From positions 1 to 60,857 of the forward strand of contig URBG01000003.1 of assembly GCA_900546055.1 (NCBI GenBank): a DNA stretch of 60,857 nt. Direction: 5' to 3'. Both the position numbers and the translations under genes were made by a program. This document shows positions 24,949-34,992 of this stretch, piece by piece. Positions within the stretch are counted from its first letter, which is position 1; the number at the start of each line of letters is the position of its first letter. Origin of the DNA: an uncultured Mycoplasmatota bacterium. GTDB lineage: Bacteria; Bacillota_I; Bacilli_A; RF39; UBA660. The notes under the pieces were generated by a model. That model had not been told where the DNA came from, did no database searches, and was given only the letters and a program-made list of their open reading frames with translations.

Positions 24949-24957
24949 TGGTATAAT
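24949..24957 (+). promoter_or_regulatory. Extended -10 promoter of mbl
   Basis: TGGTATAAT, 25 bases before the mbl start; -35 not evident. Confidence 0.45.
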
Positions 24958-24981
24958 ATTAGGGTAGAAAAAGGTGATAGA

Positions 24982-25989
24982 ATGTTTTCGAAAGATATTG
25001 GAATAGATTTAGGAACAGCAAACGTATTAATTTATATTAAAGGCCAAGGGATTGTTTTAAATGAACCAAGTGTTGTGGCTATTGATGCGGATACAAAAAG
25101 ACCTCTTGCAGTAGGAACAGAGGCAAGGGAAATGCTTGGAAGAACTCCAGGTAAAGTAAAAGCAATTAGACCAATGAAAGATGGTGTAATTGCTGATTTT
25201 GAAATTACAGAAATAATGCTTAATCATTTTATCAGAAAAGTTAATGGTCGTAGTTTTTTTGCTCGTCCAAGAATTTTAATTTGCTGTCCATCAAATATTA
25301 CTCAAGTTGAAAAAAACGCTATAAAGGAAGCTGCCGAAAGAACTGGGGCTCGTAAAGTGTTTATTGAGGAAGAACCAAAAGTTGCAGCTATTGGAGCAGG
25401 CATGGATATTTCTAAGCCAAGTGGAAATATGGTAATTGATATCGGTGGTGGTACTACAGATATTGCTATTTTATCTTTAGGTGGAATTGTTACTTCTTCA
25501 TCAATTAAAATTGCGGGAAACGTTTTCGATAGTGATATTATGAAATACATTAAAGATAAATATAAATTATTAATTGGCGATAGAACGTCCGAGGATATTA
25601 AATTTACAATCGGTACTGTTTTTCCAGGTTCACTGAATGAAAAAATGGAAGTTAGAGGGCGTGATTTAGTTACTGGTTTACCACATACAGTAACTGTTAC
25701 TTCTGACGAAGTTGAAGAAGCTTTACGCGAAAGTGTTTATACAATAATAAATACAGCGAAAGCGGTTTTGGAACAAACTCCTCCAGAGTTATCTGCTGAT
25801 ATTGTTGATAAGGGAATTGTCGTAACTGGTGGAGGAGCTTTATTAAATGGCTTTGATCAGTTATTGGCACATGAACTTAAAGTTCCTGTTTTTGTAGCAG
25901 AAAGTCCACTTACTTGTGTAGTGGAAGGTACGGGTGTTCTTTTAGATAATATTAACTTGATTGATAATAACAATAGTTTAAATTATTAA
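24982..25989 (+). CDS. mbl: Cell-shape actin homologue MreB/Mbl
   Basis: 335 residues. Actin-fold phosphate loops DIGIDLGTANVLIY and DIGGGTTDIAILS, and adenosine motif GIVVTGGGALLNG. It forms membrane-associated filaments directing lateral cell-wall synthesis. Mbl is preferred over MreB because of its position after spoIIID. Ribosome site AAAGGTGA. Confidence 0.93.
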   Translation: MFSKDIGIDLGTANVLIYIKGQGIVLNEPSVVAIDADTKRPLAVGTEAREMLGRTPGKVKAIRPMKDGVIADFEITEIMLNHFIRKVNGRSFFARPRILICCPSNITQVEKNAIKEAAERTGARKVFIEEEPKVAAIGAGMDISKPSGNMVIDIGGGTTDIAILSLGGIVTSSSIKIAGNVFDSDIMKYIKDKYKLLIGDRTSEDIKFTIGTVFPGSLNEKMEVRGRDLVTGLPHTVTVTSDEVEEALRESVYTIINTAKAVLEQTPPELSADIVDKGIVVTGGGALLNGFDQLLAHELKVPVFVAESPLTCVVEGTGVLLDNINLIDNNNSLNY

Positions 25990-26026
25990 AAAAAGGGTAT
26001 GATATTACCAGAATGGAGAGAATAAA

Positions 26027-27436
26027 ATGGAAAAAACAAAAGGCGAAGAATTAAAGGAAAAACTATTTAATAAAAATAAAAGTGGTTTTGCAGTAATTAC
26101 TGAAGAAGAAAAACAAACTATATTTAGTTTTAGTGATGAATATCTTAAATTTTTAAATTCATGTAAAACAGAAAGAGAATGTGCTTCTTTTGCTGAGGAT
26201 TATTTAAAACAAAATGGTTTTGTGAATATTGAAAATAAAACTGATTTAGTTCCAGGTGATAAAGTTTATTTTATTAATCATAAAAAGGCTGTTTATGCAG
26301 CCGTAATTGGTTCTTCACTATTGGAAGAGGGTCTTAATTTTATTGGGGCGCATATTGATTCTCCAAGGTTAGATTTGAAACCTAATCCATTATATGAGGA
26401 CGGTGGTTTTGCTTTATTTAAAACTCACTATTATGGTGGAATAAAGAAATATCAATGGACAACAATTCCTTTGGCTATTCATGGGGTGATTGCTAAGCCG
26501 GGCGGGGAAGTTATAAATATTAATATTGGTGAAGATGAAAGTGATCCAATATTTACAATTACTGATTTACTTCCACATTTAGCAGGAGAACAACAAAAGA
26601 AAAGTTTAGCTAATGGGATTGCAGGTGAAGATTTAAATTTACTAATTGGCAGTATTCCTTATGACGATGAAAAAGTGTCTGAAAAGATCAAATTGAATAT
26701 TTTAAACATTTTAAATATGAAATATGGAATTGTAGAAAAAGATTTTATAAGCGCTGAATTAGAAATAGTTCCAGCATTTAGAGCGCGCAGTTTAGGCTTT
26801 GACAGCAGCATGATTGCATCATATGGACAAGACGATAGATCTTGTGCTTACACTGCTTTAAGAGCCCTGTCTACAATAAAAGAGGTCAAGAAAACAGCAG
26901 TTATGATTTTATCTGATAAAGAAGAAGTTGGAAGTATGGGTAATACTGGAATGGAATCACATATTTTTGAGGTATTTGTGGCTGAGCTTTTAAATAAATC
27001 TGGTCAAAACGGTTATAATACTTTGGATAAAACTTTGAGTAATTCAAAGATGCTTTCCGCCGATGTTACTTCTGGTAGTGATCCAACATATGCTTCTGTT
27101 GATGAAAAGAAAAATGCAGCTTATTTGGGTAAGGGTATTGCATTAGCTAAATATACGGGCGCTCGTGGTAAGAGTGGTGCTAGTGATGCAAATGCTGAAT
27201 TTGTTGCTTATGTTAGGAACATTTTGGAAAGTAATAATTTACTTTATCAAATGTCTGATATGGGAAAAGTTGATGAAGGTGGCGGTGGAACGATTGCTTA
27301 TATTTTGGCAAATAAAGGAATCGATGTTATCGATTGTGGCGTTCCAGTTTTATCAATGCATGCTCCTTATGAAGTTACTAATAAATTTGATATTTATAAT
27401 GCCTATCAATTTTATAAAGCATTTTATGAAAATTAG
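26027..27436 (+). CDS. M18-family aminopeptidase
   Basis: 469 residues, usual M18 length. Metal-site motifs: GAHIDSPRLDLKPNP, the DDRSCAY segment, DKEEVGSMG and a C-terminal SMHAPYEV. These are dodecameric zinc/cobalt aminopeptidases cleaving acidic or neutral N-terminal residues in the cytoplasm. It follows mbl after 37 bases behind its own GGAGAG site. Confidence 0.93.
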   Translation: MEKTKGEELKEKLFNKNKSGFAVITEEEKQTIFSFSDEYLKFLNSCKTERECASFAEDYLKQNGFVNIENKTDLVPGDKVYFINHKKAVYAAVIGSSLLEEGLNFIGAHIDSPRLDLKPNPLYEDGGFALFKTHYYGGIKKYQWTTIPLAIHGVIAKPGGEVININIGEDESDPIFTITDLLPHLAGEQQKKSLANGIAGEDLNLLIGSIPYDDEKVSEKIKLNILNILNMKYGIVEKDFISAELEIVPAFRARSLGFDSSMIASYGQDDRSCAYTALRALSTIKEVKKTAVMILSDKEEVGSMGNTGMESHIFEVFVAELLNKSGQNGYNTLDKTLSNSKMLSADVTSGSDPTYASVDEKKNAAYLGKGIALAKYTGARGKSGASDANAEFVAYVRNILESNNLLYQMSDMGKVDEGGGGTIAYILANKGIDVIDCGVPVLSMHAPYEVTNKFDIYNAYQFYKAFYEN

Positions 27437-27456
27437 AGCGAGAGCTCTTTTTTTAA
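27434..27456 (+). terminator. Intrinsic terminator
   Basis: AGAGC-GA-GAGCTCT type stem directly after the stop, with seven T. Confidence 0.75.
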
Positions 27457-27532
27457 ATAAAATTTTGAAAATTTTGTCATAAATAGATTTATTTTGTGAA
27501 ATATGGTAAAATTAATAACAGAGGTGAGTTTC

Positions 27533-28609
27533 ATGGGGGAAGAAGCAATTACAAGAATCTTTCTAATGATTATAACAACATTTTTATTTGTAGCTTTTGC
27601 AATGCCTTTTGTAAAAAAGTTGGCTTTTCATATCGGAGCACTAGATATACCAAGATCTGAAGAAGGACATAGACACATTCATAAAAAAACAACACCAAAA
27701 CTTGGCGGGTTGGCAATGTTTTTGGGCTTTTTGTTTAGCTATATGATTTTTGGTGAGCCTAGTGGGACGATGAATTCAATTTTAATTGGTAGTTTTATAA
27801 TTGTACTTACGGGAATAATTGACGATATTCATTCAATAAAGGCTTCAGTTAAATTTGCTGGTCAAGTGATGGCAGCGGCTGTAATAACATTTTATGGTGG
27901 AATACTATTACAAGATTTAAGCGCTTTCGGATTTTATGTCGACTTTGGAATACTTGCTTATCCAATAACAATTTTCTTTATAGTAGCTTGTATTAACTGT
28001 GTTAATTTGATCGATGGCTTAGATGGTTTATCTGGAGGAATTAGTGCGATTTACTTTTTAACAATCGGTATTATTGCGGCTATTATGGGAAGCATGGGAC
28101 TAGATGTTACATTAACATTTATAATGTTTGGAGCAGTATTAGGGTTTTTAGTTCATAATTTTCATCCGGCGACAATATTTGCTGGTGATTCAGGCTCTAT
28201 GTTTATGGGATTTATGATTGCAGTTATTTCTTTATTAGGATTTAAAAATGTAACATTAACTTCATTAATAATTCCTCTTCTTATTTTGGCAATTCCAATT
28301 TTGGATACTTTCTTTGCTATTTTAAGAAGAAAGTTAAAGGGCGAGAGTATTTCAACTCCCGACAAATCACATATTCATCATCAAATATTAAATATGCATT
28401 TTTCTTATAGAACATCAGTATTAATAATTTATGGTATTCAAGGCTTATTTGCGATTGCGTCAATTGTATATGTGCTACAAGATAGAACCCTTGGTTATAT
28501 TATATATACAATTTTAGTAATTATAGTAATGCTTTTGGTTTTAAAAACGGATGTTGTATTTAACCATGAAGATTTAGAAAAAAAATTAAAAAAAGGATCA
28601 AAAAAGTAA
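27533..28609 (+). CDS. Undecaprenyl-phosphate sugar-1-phosphate transferase (TagO/WecA type)
   Basis: 358 residues from ATG 27533 after GAGGTGAG; an upstream in-frame start at 27503 lacks a ribosome site. About ten membrane helices with NLIDGLDGLSGG, the Mg-binding HNFHPATIFAGDSGSMFMGF, and the HIHHQ motif of polymer-initiating GlcNAc-1-phosphate transferases. It starts synthesis of a lipid-linked wall polymer such as teichoic acid. Confidence 0.92.
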   Translation: MGEEAITRIFLMIITTFLFVAFAMPFVKKLAFHIGALDIPRSEEGHRHIHKKTTPKLGGLAMFLGFLFSYMIFGEPSGTMNSILIGSFIIVLTGIIDDIHSIKASVKFAGQVMAAAVITFYGGILLQDLSAFGFYVDFGILAYPITIFFIVACINCVNLIDGLDGLSGGISAIYFLTIGIIAAIMGSMGLDVTLTFIMFGAVLGFLVHNFHPATIFAGDSGSMFMGFMIAVISLLGFKNVTLTSLIIPLLILAIPILDTFFAILRRKLKGESISTPDKSHIHHQILNMHFSYRTSVLIIYGIQGLFAIASIVYVLQDRTLGYIIYTILVIIVMLLVLKTDVVFNHEDLEKKLKKGSKK

Positions 28610-28634
28610 TTATGCGGTATGCATAATTTTTTTT
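28608..28634 (+). terminator. Intrinsic terminator
   Basis: AATTATGC-GGTAT-GCATAATT followed by eight T. Confidence 0.85.
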
Positions 28635-28663
28635 ATTTAATTCATAATAAAAATGGTGATTTT

Positions 28664-29383
28664 ATGGAAACAAACTGGATAGAAGTTGGCGATGTGGTAA
28701 TAAGAGCGATAGTTTCTTTATTTACTCTATTTTTAGTAACTAAGCTACTTGGAAAAAAACAAGTGTCACAGCTTAGTTTATTCGATTATGTAATTGGAAT
28801 ATCAATTGGTAACTTTGCGGCAGAAATGACAATCAATGTTGATTCACAGTATATGAATGGAACGGTGGCGGTTTTAGTCTTTGGGTTAGTGGCTTATATA
28901 GTCTCTTTGCTGACGATGAAGAGTATTCATTTAAGACGTTTTTTCATGGGAAGACCAACTTTATTAATTCAAGATGGTAAAATGTTGATGAAGGGTTTAA
29001 AAAAAGTGAAATTTGATGTTAATGATATGCTTGAAGAATGTCGTGGTAATGGATATTTTGACATTAGCGAAATTGCTTATGCAGTCATGGAAGCCAATGG
29101 TAAAATTAGTATTTTACCTAAAAGTGAATATAGACAGCCAACTTTAAAAGACTTAAATATTAAAGGTCAAAGGGCTGGGTTATGTGCGAACGTAATTATC
29201 GATGGGAAATTAATGCAGGATGCAATAAATAATATGCATATTGATGAGAATTGGGTTTTACATGAATTAAAAGTTCAAGGTAAGAAAATTGATAATGTAT
29301 TGCTCGCTACTTTGGATGATAACCAGAAATTAGTAGTTTACGAAAAAAATGTCAACCAAGAAATAGAAGATGTTTTAGAATAG
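28664..29383 (+). CDS. DUF421 (YetF-like) membrane protein
   Basis: 239 residues from ATG 28664 behind GGTGA. Three N-terminal membrane helices with RAIVSLFTLFLVTKLLGKKQVSQLSLFDYVIGISIGNFAAE, then cytoplasmic alpha-beta repeats (GRPTLLIQDGK, LEECRGNGYFDISEIAYAVME). This is the YetF/YrbG family, linked in Bacillus to spore membrane properties; its molecular function is not established. Single gene. Confidence 0.88.
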   Translation: METNWIEVGDVVIRAIVSLFTLFLVTKLLGKKQVSQLSLFDYVIGISIGNFAAEMTINVDSQYMNGTVAVLVFGLVAYIVSLLTMKSIHLRRFFMGRPTLLIQDGKMLMKGLKKVKFDVNDMLEECRGNGYFDISEIAYAVMEANGKISILPKSEYRQPTLKDLNIKGQRAGLCANVIIDGKLMQDAINNMHIDENWVLHELKVQGKKIDNVLLATLDDNQKLVVYEKNVNQEIEDVLE

Positions 29384-29427
29384 ACAACAATATTAGTTAT
29401 TTGTTATACTAAATGTTGGTGATAGAT

Positions 29428-29865
29428 ATGGCAAGACATTTTTGTGCATCAGCATTTGTAATTAATCCAAAGAATAAAAAAATATTATTAGTGAAGCATC
29501 ACTTATTTGATAAATGGGTACAACCTGGAGGGCATATCGAAGATGATGAGACTCCAGAAGAAGCAGCTGCTCGTGAAGTTTTTGAAGAAACAGGAATCAG
29601 AATTAAATTAATTGGTGAACGCTTTCCAAGGGAAGATGATATGATTAGGCCGCTTGGAATTCAATGCAACCGCAAAGATAATGGTGATAAGCACTTTGAT
29701 ATTATTTATGCAGCTATTCCAAATAATGGTGATGCCGATTTAATTGTAAGTGATGAAAGTACGGGAATTGGATGGTTTTCAAGAAACGAACTTGAAAATT
29801 TACCGATATTTCCTGACGTAAAGATTACAATGGATTATATTTTAAAAAACTATTTTAGTAGTTAA
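29428..29865 (+). CDS. NUDIX hydrolase
   Basis: 145 residues from ATG 29428 with GGTGA upstream. Full Nudix box GGHIEDDETPEEAAAREVFEETGI near residue 36, which holds Mg2+ and hydrolyses nucleoside-diphosphate-linked compounds. Substrate not predictable from sequence. Monocistronic. Confidence 0.9.
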   Translation: MARHFCASAFVINPKNKKILLVKHHLFDKWVQPGGHIEDDETPEEAAAREVFEETGIRIKLIGERFPREDDMIRPLGIQCNRKDNGDKHFDIIYAAIPNNGDADLIVSDESTGIGWFSRNELENLPIFPDVKITMDYILKNYFSS

Positions 29866-29892
29866 AAAGTACTTCAAGTTTGAAGTACTTTT
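29864..29892. terminator. Bidirectional terminator
   Basis: AAAAGTACTTCA / TGAAGTACTTTT with 4-base loop between convergent genes. Confidence 0.88.
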
Positions 29893-30912
29893 TTAACGAA
29901 TAATACCAGTAAAAACTAGAACTAAGAATAAAAGGTAGAAGGCACCGCAAGTAAGTAGCATTTTTACAGTCATATGGCCTTTAGCTTTTAATTCAAAAAG
30001 TAGCAAACTAGCTGATGTTATTGCAATAATAGATGAAAGAATAGTTCCAGCGCTAGTTAATGACCAGTCAGTTAGCAGGATACCAATACCAGGAAGAATA
30101 GAAGCTTGAAACATCATGGCCCCAGTTATATTTCCTAAAGCAAGGGTATCTTTTTCTCTAGATATCCAAATAACGCTATTAAATTTTTCTGGAAGTTCGG
30201 TAGCAATAGGTGTTATGATAATAGCAAGGACAAATGCTGGAATGTGTAAAAGTGCTGAAATATAACTAATTGAATCAACAAATTTTTCTGCTCCGATAAT
30301 AATTAGAGTTAGAGCAAGGACTGCTTGAATGACAACAAGGATAATGACATTTTTATGTTTCATTACTTTTTTACTGTGGAAAGAAAAATATAAATCTGGC
30401 AAGTCACTATCTTCTTCTCTAGTTTCTTTAACTAATTTTAAAATATATACAAAGTAGCTTAAAAATAAAACGAACGCTAAGAAAATTTTAAGACTTTTAA
30501 GAGTCTCTGGTAATAGTCCACAACCTAGGGCTATAAGAAAGGCAAAAATGAAAAATTTTAAGTCATGTGAGATATTTTCGGTATTAACCATTACTTTATC
30601 GTGATGTTTTCTTTTTTTCTTAAAGGCAATAACAGCGCATCCTGTTACGAACATAGTTAAGGTTGAAAGCATAAGTGGTGCACCTAAGATTGCTCCAATT
30701 CCAATTTCACTTGCGTGTTCACTATTACCTGATAATAGTGCGATGATTGGGATTAGGGTTTCTGGTAGAGCGGTACCAATGGCGGCTAAAACCGATCCAA
30801 CAGCCCCTTCTGATAGCTTTAATAGTTTACCTAACCATTCAATAGCGTTTACAAATAATTCAGCTGCAATTAAGATAATTATTAAACTTATGAATAACAT
30901 AATAAATTCCAT
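29893..30912 (-). CDS. Sodium/calcium exchanger family protein
   Basis: 339 residues, about ten membrane helices in two inverted halves. The alpha repeats are visible: SEGAVGSVLAAIGTALPETLIP (first) and ITPIATELPEKFNSV with LGNITGAMMFQAS (second). It is probably an antiporter moving Ca2+ or related cations against Na+ or H+. Single gene with ribosome site AAAAGGTGA. Confidence 0.9.
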   Translation of the reverse strand: MEFIMLFISLIIILIAAELFVNAIEWLGKLLKLSEGAVGSVLAAIGTALPETLIPIIALLSGNSEHASEIGIGAILGAPLMLSTLTMFVTGCAVIAFKKKRKHHDKVMVNTENISHDLKFFIFAFLIALGCGLLPETLKSLKIFLAFVLFLSYFVYILKLVKETREEDSDLPDLYFSFHSKKVMKHKNVIILVVIQAVLALTLIIIGAEKFVDSISYISALLHIPAFVLAIIITPIATELPEKFNSVIWISREKDTLALGNITGAMMFQASILPGIGILLTDWSLTSAGTILSSIIAITSASLLLFELKAKGHMTVKMLLTCGAFYLLFLVLVFTGIIR

Positions 30913-30960
30913 ATTTTATCACCTTTTTCATAATACTCTTGTTTTAAATTTTAGTCAATA

Positions 30961-30987
30961 AAATAAACTCTTTATTTTAAGAGTTTA
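30961..30987 (-). terminator. Probable terminator of nuclease gene
   Basis: AAACTCTT / AAGAGTTT stem overlapping the end of the minus-strand nuclease gene, followed by T-rich sequence on that strand. Confidence 0.55.
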
Positions 30988-31607
30988 TCTATTTCTTTAT
31001 TAATTCTATTGTTTAATTTTCTTTTAGTTTTATTAATAGTTTTTTTGCGATATTTTTTGCTGAAGATACAAAGAATAATTATAAGTATTAATAGGGCGCC
31101 GGCAATATAATATTCGGTATAGTCTTCTTTATATTCTCCCCATATTCCTATCTTATCTTTTTTTGCTTGTTTTTCTAATTGTTGAAGATCAGGGGTATAT
31201 TTATAATCGTCATATAAATAAGCAACTTTGGCAAGACCATTTTCAATTAGTTTTCCTTGTAAAAGTTCGCCATCGACAAAAACCCAGGCTAAAGTGCGAT
31301 CATATTTATCAGTTTTATCACTGTTTGGATCATATTCTAGTTTAATCTTTTTGGCTTTTTTTAATTCATTACATGTGTAATTGCTGGCTTCTTTACCAAA
31401 TGGTTCTTCACCTTTAGTTGGATGTTTGGTTTCAGGGGTATCAATGGCTAGAAATCTAACTTTAGTTTCTTTGTTATCTACAGTAAAAGTTGCGGTATCG
31501 CCGTCGACACATTTACTTAATTTTATTTCCTGATCTTGAGCGTTTACAAGACTGATACTAGTTAAAAAGCAGATAGCTATGCTGATAATTATTTTGCTTG
31601 TTTTCAT
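30972..31607 (-). CDS. Membrane-anchored thermonuclease (SNase family)
   Basis: 211 residues. Signal peptide (~1-23, ending VNAQ), then the staphylococcal nuclease domain with VDGDTATF, VRFLAIDTPETKHP, KYDRTLAWVFVDG and GLAKVAYLY. A C-terminal membrane helix (residues ~164-184) and strongly basic tail KKYRKKTINKTKRKL follow, so the nuclease should face outside while fixed by its C-terminus. It cleaves DNA and RNA using Ca2+. The anchor is unusual for this family. Confidence 0.88.
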   Translation of the reverse strand: MKTSKIIISIAICFLTSISLVNAQDQEIKLSKCVDGDTATFTVDNKETKVRFLAIDTPETKHPTKGEEPFGKEASNYTCNELKKAKKIKLEYDPNSDKTDKYDRTLAWVFVDGELLQGKLIENGLAKVAYLYDDYKYTPDLQQLEKQAKKDKIGIWGEYKEDYTEYYIAGALLILIIILCIFSKKYRKKTINKTKRKLNNRINKEIDKLLK

Positions 31608-31663
31608 ATTTTTACCTCACTATACTATTATACAAAAAAATATGATAAAATCCTAGTTAATAT

Positions 31664-31690
31664 TAAAAAAGACAACTTTATATGTTGTCA
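31664..31690 (-). terminator. Terminator of ABC exporter operon
   Basis: GACAAC / GTTGTC stem overlapping the permease stop; on the minus strand six T follow. Confidence 0.78.
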
Positions 31691-34221
31691 TTTCTAATGG
31701 TTTCGATAATATTTTGTTTGTTAATTTTGTTAACAGAATATTTCATAGTAATACTAATAATTAAAAGAACAAAAACGGTAGAAATTATAATAGCACTCCA
31801 TGGTAGCACGTAGGGAACTTCAATTGAATTTTTGAAGACAGTATATATTATGTAAGAGAGAATAATACCGATTGGAATGCCAATTAATAATGATTTTAGT
31901 CCATATAGAATACTTTCTAATCTTATCATACTATTAAATTCTTTTTTAGTCATACCAACTGATTTTAACATAGCAAATTCTTTGCTTCTTAGAATCATAT
32001 TAGTTGTAATGGTATTAAAGATATTAGTGACACCAATTAATGTAATTACAGTTATAAAACTATAAAGAAAGATAGAAACAACTAATATCATCGCACTTTG
32101 GGCTTTTTGTTCTTCTTCAATATTTATATAGGCAGTATTTTTATAGCTTTCATTATTTTTAGCTAATTCTTTTAAAGTTGCTGCTAATTTTTCAGTATCA
32201 TTACTATATAGGGTTATTTCGTTAATAAAATATTCATCGAATATTTTTTCAAAAGTTTTATTATCAACGACAATAGTAGGGGTACCAATATTTTCAAGAC
32301 CAATCATGCGTTTGTTAGTTTTCTTTATGATTTCTAGATTATAGTTTTTATCAGGTGTATTTTTTTCTGATATTTTTATGTTTATTGTATCGCCTTCATT
32401 TATTTTAGTAGCTGAAGATTCAACATATTTTTCATTAGTATATTCCATGTAAGTATCAAACAAGATACCTTTGTTTTCAAGATTTTTATTATCAAGTCCG
32501 AGTTTTTTTAGATAATCGTTATATACGTTACTCTCCACAGACATAATGCTTATATATTTTTCATTTTCTATATTTTCTCCTTGGTGGTTAGCGAGAAATC
32601 CATCGGTAAGATATTTAGTGGAGATAATGGCGCTGTTACTTTTAATTAAAGAGTATTTATCAACGCTTTCTAAATCTTTTATAGCTTTTAAATTTTTGTA
32701 TGTTTCATCATTAGTCGATTGTCCTTCTTCATAGACAACGAAATTATAGTCAAGATTTTTATAGTATACGCCAGTTAGCTTAAATCCGTATTGAATAAAT
32801 GAAGCTAAAGCAATAAAAATAGAGACGCTAATGACAATAGAAATAACAGTTGTGCGATATTTCTTTTTGTTTCTTTTTAGGTTTTTGTATGAAATTTCGC
32901 CACCGATTTTAAAGATTTTTTTGAACCATTTAGGAGTTTTTAATTTTTTAGATTTTATTTTGATATCATTTGAACTTCTAATGGCATCAATTGGTGATAT
33001 TTTAGCGGCTTTTCTAGCTGGAATTATGCTAGATAGGAAAATAGTCAGACTAGCAATAATTATTGAAATTAAAATTGGAACTAGAGGTACTGAATAAATA
33101 AAAGTTATACCGTTTAAATAGTCAGCCACAATCATGTTAATAATCCAAAGGACGATGGCAATTGCCACTATTCCTAATAAAATACCTAGAGGAATTCCAA
33201 TTATGCCTAGGATAAATCCTTCAAATAGAACGTTTCGCTTTATTTGTTTACTGGTAGCACCAACACTGGCAAACATGCCATATTGTTTAGTTCTTTCGGT
33301 TATTGAAATACTGAAGCTATTTTTGATAACAAAGATACTGGAAACTACAATGATGGAAATGATAATAGCTGATAAACCATATATAAAGGAAATAGTACTA
33401 TCGCTAAAGCTGGCCCCTTCCCATCTTAATAGTTCAGAGTTTGTAGAGTATTCGTATTTAACTTTGTCAACTTTTTTGATGTCACCGGAGATTTCTTTGA
33501 TCATGTTTTTGTATTCTCTTGGATTTTTACAAAGAACAGACACGTTTAATTTTTCTTTATCTGTTTCTAGATAAGTAATACTAGTATATCCAGCGTCAGA
33601 ATATTTTTCGCTAGGAATTCTATCAATTATACCAACAATGGTATATTCTTTTGTTTTAGTGTTTATAAGGTTTTCTTTTATTAGTTCGCCATTTTCGTTA
33701 AATGGATTATTTTCTTGGGTAAGAATTTTTCCATCTTTTTCACGGCTTCCAACTTCTAATTTAATTTTTTGACCTATCTTCACATTTAAGATTTCATTAT
33801 AAATAACAGATCTAGGAATAACAATTTCATTTTCATTTTTTGGCATTCTGCCTTTTGTTAAATTAATGGCACTATTATCTAATGCATCTTGATCATAGGC
33901 CATGATATATAGATATGGTTTACCATTATTTTCTTTGATGTTTAATTTAGCATATCCAATTTCAGCGCTTATAAATGAAGAGGCTGTTTTTTTATTTTGT
34001 GTTATATATTTAGTTTCTTCTTTTGGAACGTTATTAAAGGTTATATGATAGTTTCCATCAGATTGTCTAGCGTGTTCAGCTAAAGTTTTTTGAAAACTTG
34101 TAACCATACCAGCAACTGCACAAATTAGAGCGGTTGAAAGCATAATTCCAATTATCGTTACGATAGTTCTCTTTTTATTTAGTTTAAGGTTTTTGATAGT
34201 TAGCTTATTTAAGATGTTCAT
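31678..34221 (-). CDS. FtsX-type ABC permease
   Basis: 847 residues. Topology: N-terminal helix, a large extracellular domain (~50-270), three helices of a first FtsX domain, a second helix and extracellular domain (~480-700), and a final three-helix FtsX domain. This duplicated layout is common in MacB/antimicrobial-peptide-type exporters. Works with the ATPase encoded directly upstream (2-base gap). Probable role: removing or sensing antimicrobial peptides, given the nearby two-component system. Confidence 0.9.
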   Translation of the reverse strand: MNILNKLTIKNLKLNKKRTIVTIIGIMLSTALICAVAGMVTSFQKTLAEHARQSDGNYHITFNNVPKEETKYITQNKKTASSFISAEIGYAKLNIKENNGKPYLYIMAYDQDALDNSAINLTKGRMPKNENEIVIPRSVIYNEILNVKIGQKIKLEVGSREKDGKILTQENNPFNENGELIKENLINTKTKEYTIVGIIDRIPSEKYSDAGYTSITYLETDKEKLNVSVLCKNPREYKNMIKEISGDIKKVDKVKYEYSTNSELLRWEGASFSDSTISFIYGLSAIIISIIVVSSIFVIKNSFSISITERTKQYGMFASVGATSKQIKRNVLFEGFILGIIGIPLGILLGIVAIAIVLWIINMIVADYLNGITFIYSVPLVPILISIIIASLTIFLSSIIPARKAAKISPIDAIRSSNDIKIKSKKLKTPKWFKKIFKIGGEISYKNLKRNKKKYRTTVISIVISVSIFIALASFIQYGFKLTGVYYKNLDYNFVVYEEGQSTNDETYKNLKAIKDLESVDKYSLIKSNSAIISTKYLTDGFLANHQGENIENEKYISIMSVESNVYNDYLKKLGLDNKNLENKGILFDTYMEYTNEKYVESSATKINEGDTINIKISEKNTPDKNYNLEIIKKTNKRMIGLENIGTPTIVVDNKTFEKIFDEYFINEITLYSNDTEKLAATLKELAKNNESYKNTAYINIEEEQKAQSAMILVVSIFLYSFITVITLIGVTNIFNTITTNMILRSKEFAMLKSVGMTKKEFNSMIRLESILYGLKSLLIGIPIGIILSYIIYTVFKNSIEVPYVLPWSAIIISTVFVLLIISITMKYSVNKINKQNIIETIRNDNI

Positions 34222-34223
34222 GA

Positions 34224-34901
34224 CTAATTCCTCTCATCTTTAATAATTTTACCGTCTTCAATAGTTATGATACGATCAGCTTCTTTAGCTATTTCAATAT
34301 CGTGAGTGATAATGATAACGGTTTGATTAAACTTTTTATTAGAGAGCTTTAATAACGATATTATTTCTTCACTAGCTTTTGAATCGAGGTTACCAGTTGG
34401 CTCGTCAGCAAGAATGATTGCAGGATTATTAATGATTGCTCTTCCAATTGAAACTCTTTGTTGTTGGCCACCGGATAATTCGTTAGGCAAGTGATTTTTT
34501 CTGTTTTCAAGACCTAGAGTTTTAACAACTTCATCTAGACGGGTTTTGGGTACTTCTTTCCCATCTAATTCACAAGGTAAACAAATGTTTTCGGTAACGT
34601 TTAATATTGGTATAAGGTTATAAAATTGATAAATAAGACCAATTTGACGTCTTCTGAAGATGGCTAAGTTATCATTGTTTAAAGAATAAATGTCTTCACC
34701 ATCTATGTATACTTTTCCACTTGTTGGACGATCGACTCCGCCAAGAAGATGAAGAAGGGTACTCTTTCCACTACCTGATGAGCCTATTACGGCAATAAAT
34801 TCTCCTTTTTCAGCTTTAAATGATATATTGTTAACAGCGTGAATTTGATTTTCACCTTTTCCATATGTTTTGGTTAAATTTTCTACTTTTAATATTTCCA
34901 T
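34224..34901 (-). CDS. ABC transporter ATPase of MacB/BceA type
   Basis: 225 residues from ATG 34901, 8 bases after AAAGGA. Walker A GSSGSGKST, Q-loop, signature LSGGQQQR and Walker B ILADEPTGNLD are all intact. It powers the FtsX-type permease downstream. Two-gene operon with the permease; a terminator (34963-34986) separates it from the sensor kinase gene. Confidence 0.94.
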   Translation of the reverse strand: MEILKVENLTKTYGKGENQIHAVNNISFKAEKGEFIAVIGSSGSGKSTLLHLLGGVDRPTSGKVYIDGEDIYSLNNDNLAIFRRRQIGLIYQFYNLIPILNVTENICLPCELDGKEVPKTRLDEVVKTLGLENRKNHLPNELSGGQQQRVSIGRAIINNPAIILADEPTGNLDSKASEEIISLLKLSNKKFNQTVIIITHDIEIAKEADRIITIEDGKIIKDERN

Positions 34902-34962
34902 ATTATCGTTTCCTTTCAAGTTAAGTATACAAAGTTAAAATGACTTTTAAGTGACTAGTTAT

Positions 34963-34986
34963 AAAAAAGTAAACTTGCATGTTTAC
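34963..34986 (-). terminator. Terminator between kinase and ABC genes
   Basis: GTAAAC / GTTTAC stem with six T on the minus strand. Confidence 0.8.
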
Positions 34987-34992
34987 TTCTTG

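Noticed and set aside
31877..33574. Open frames on the plus strand opposite the ABC permease
   Set aside because: They are antisense shadows of a clear FtsX-family gene, without ribosome sites or protein features.
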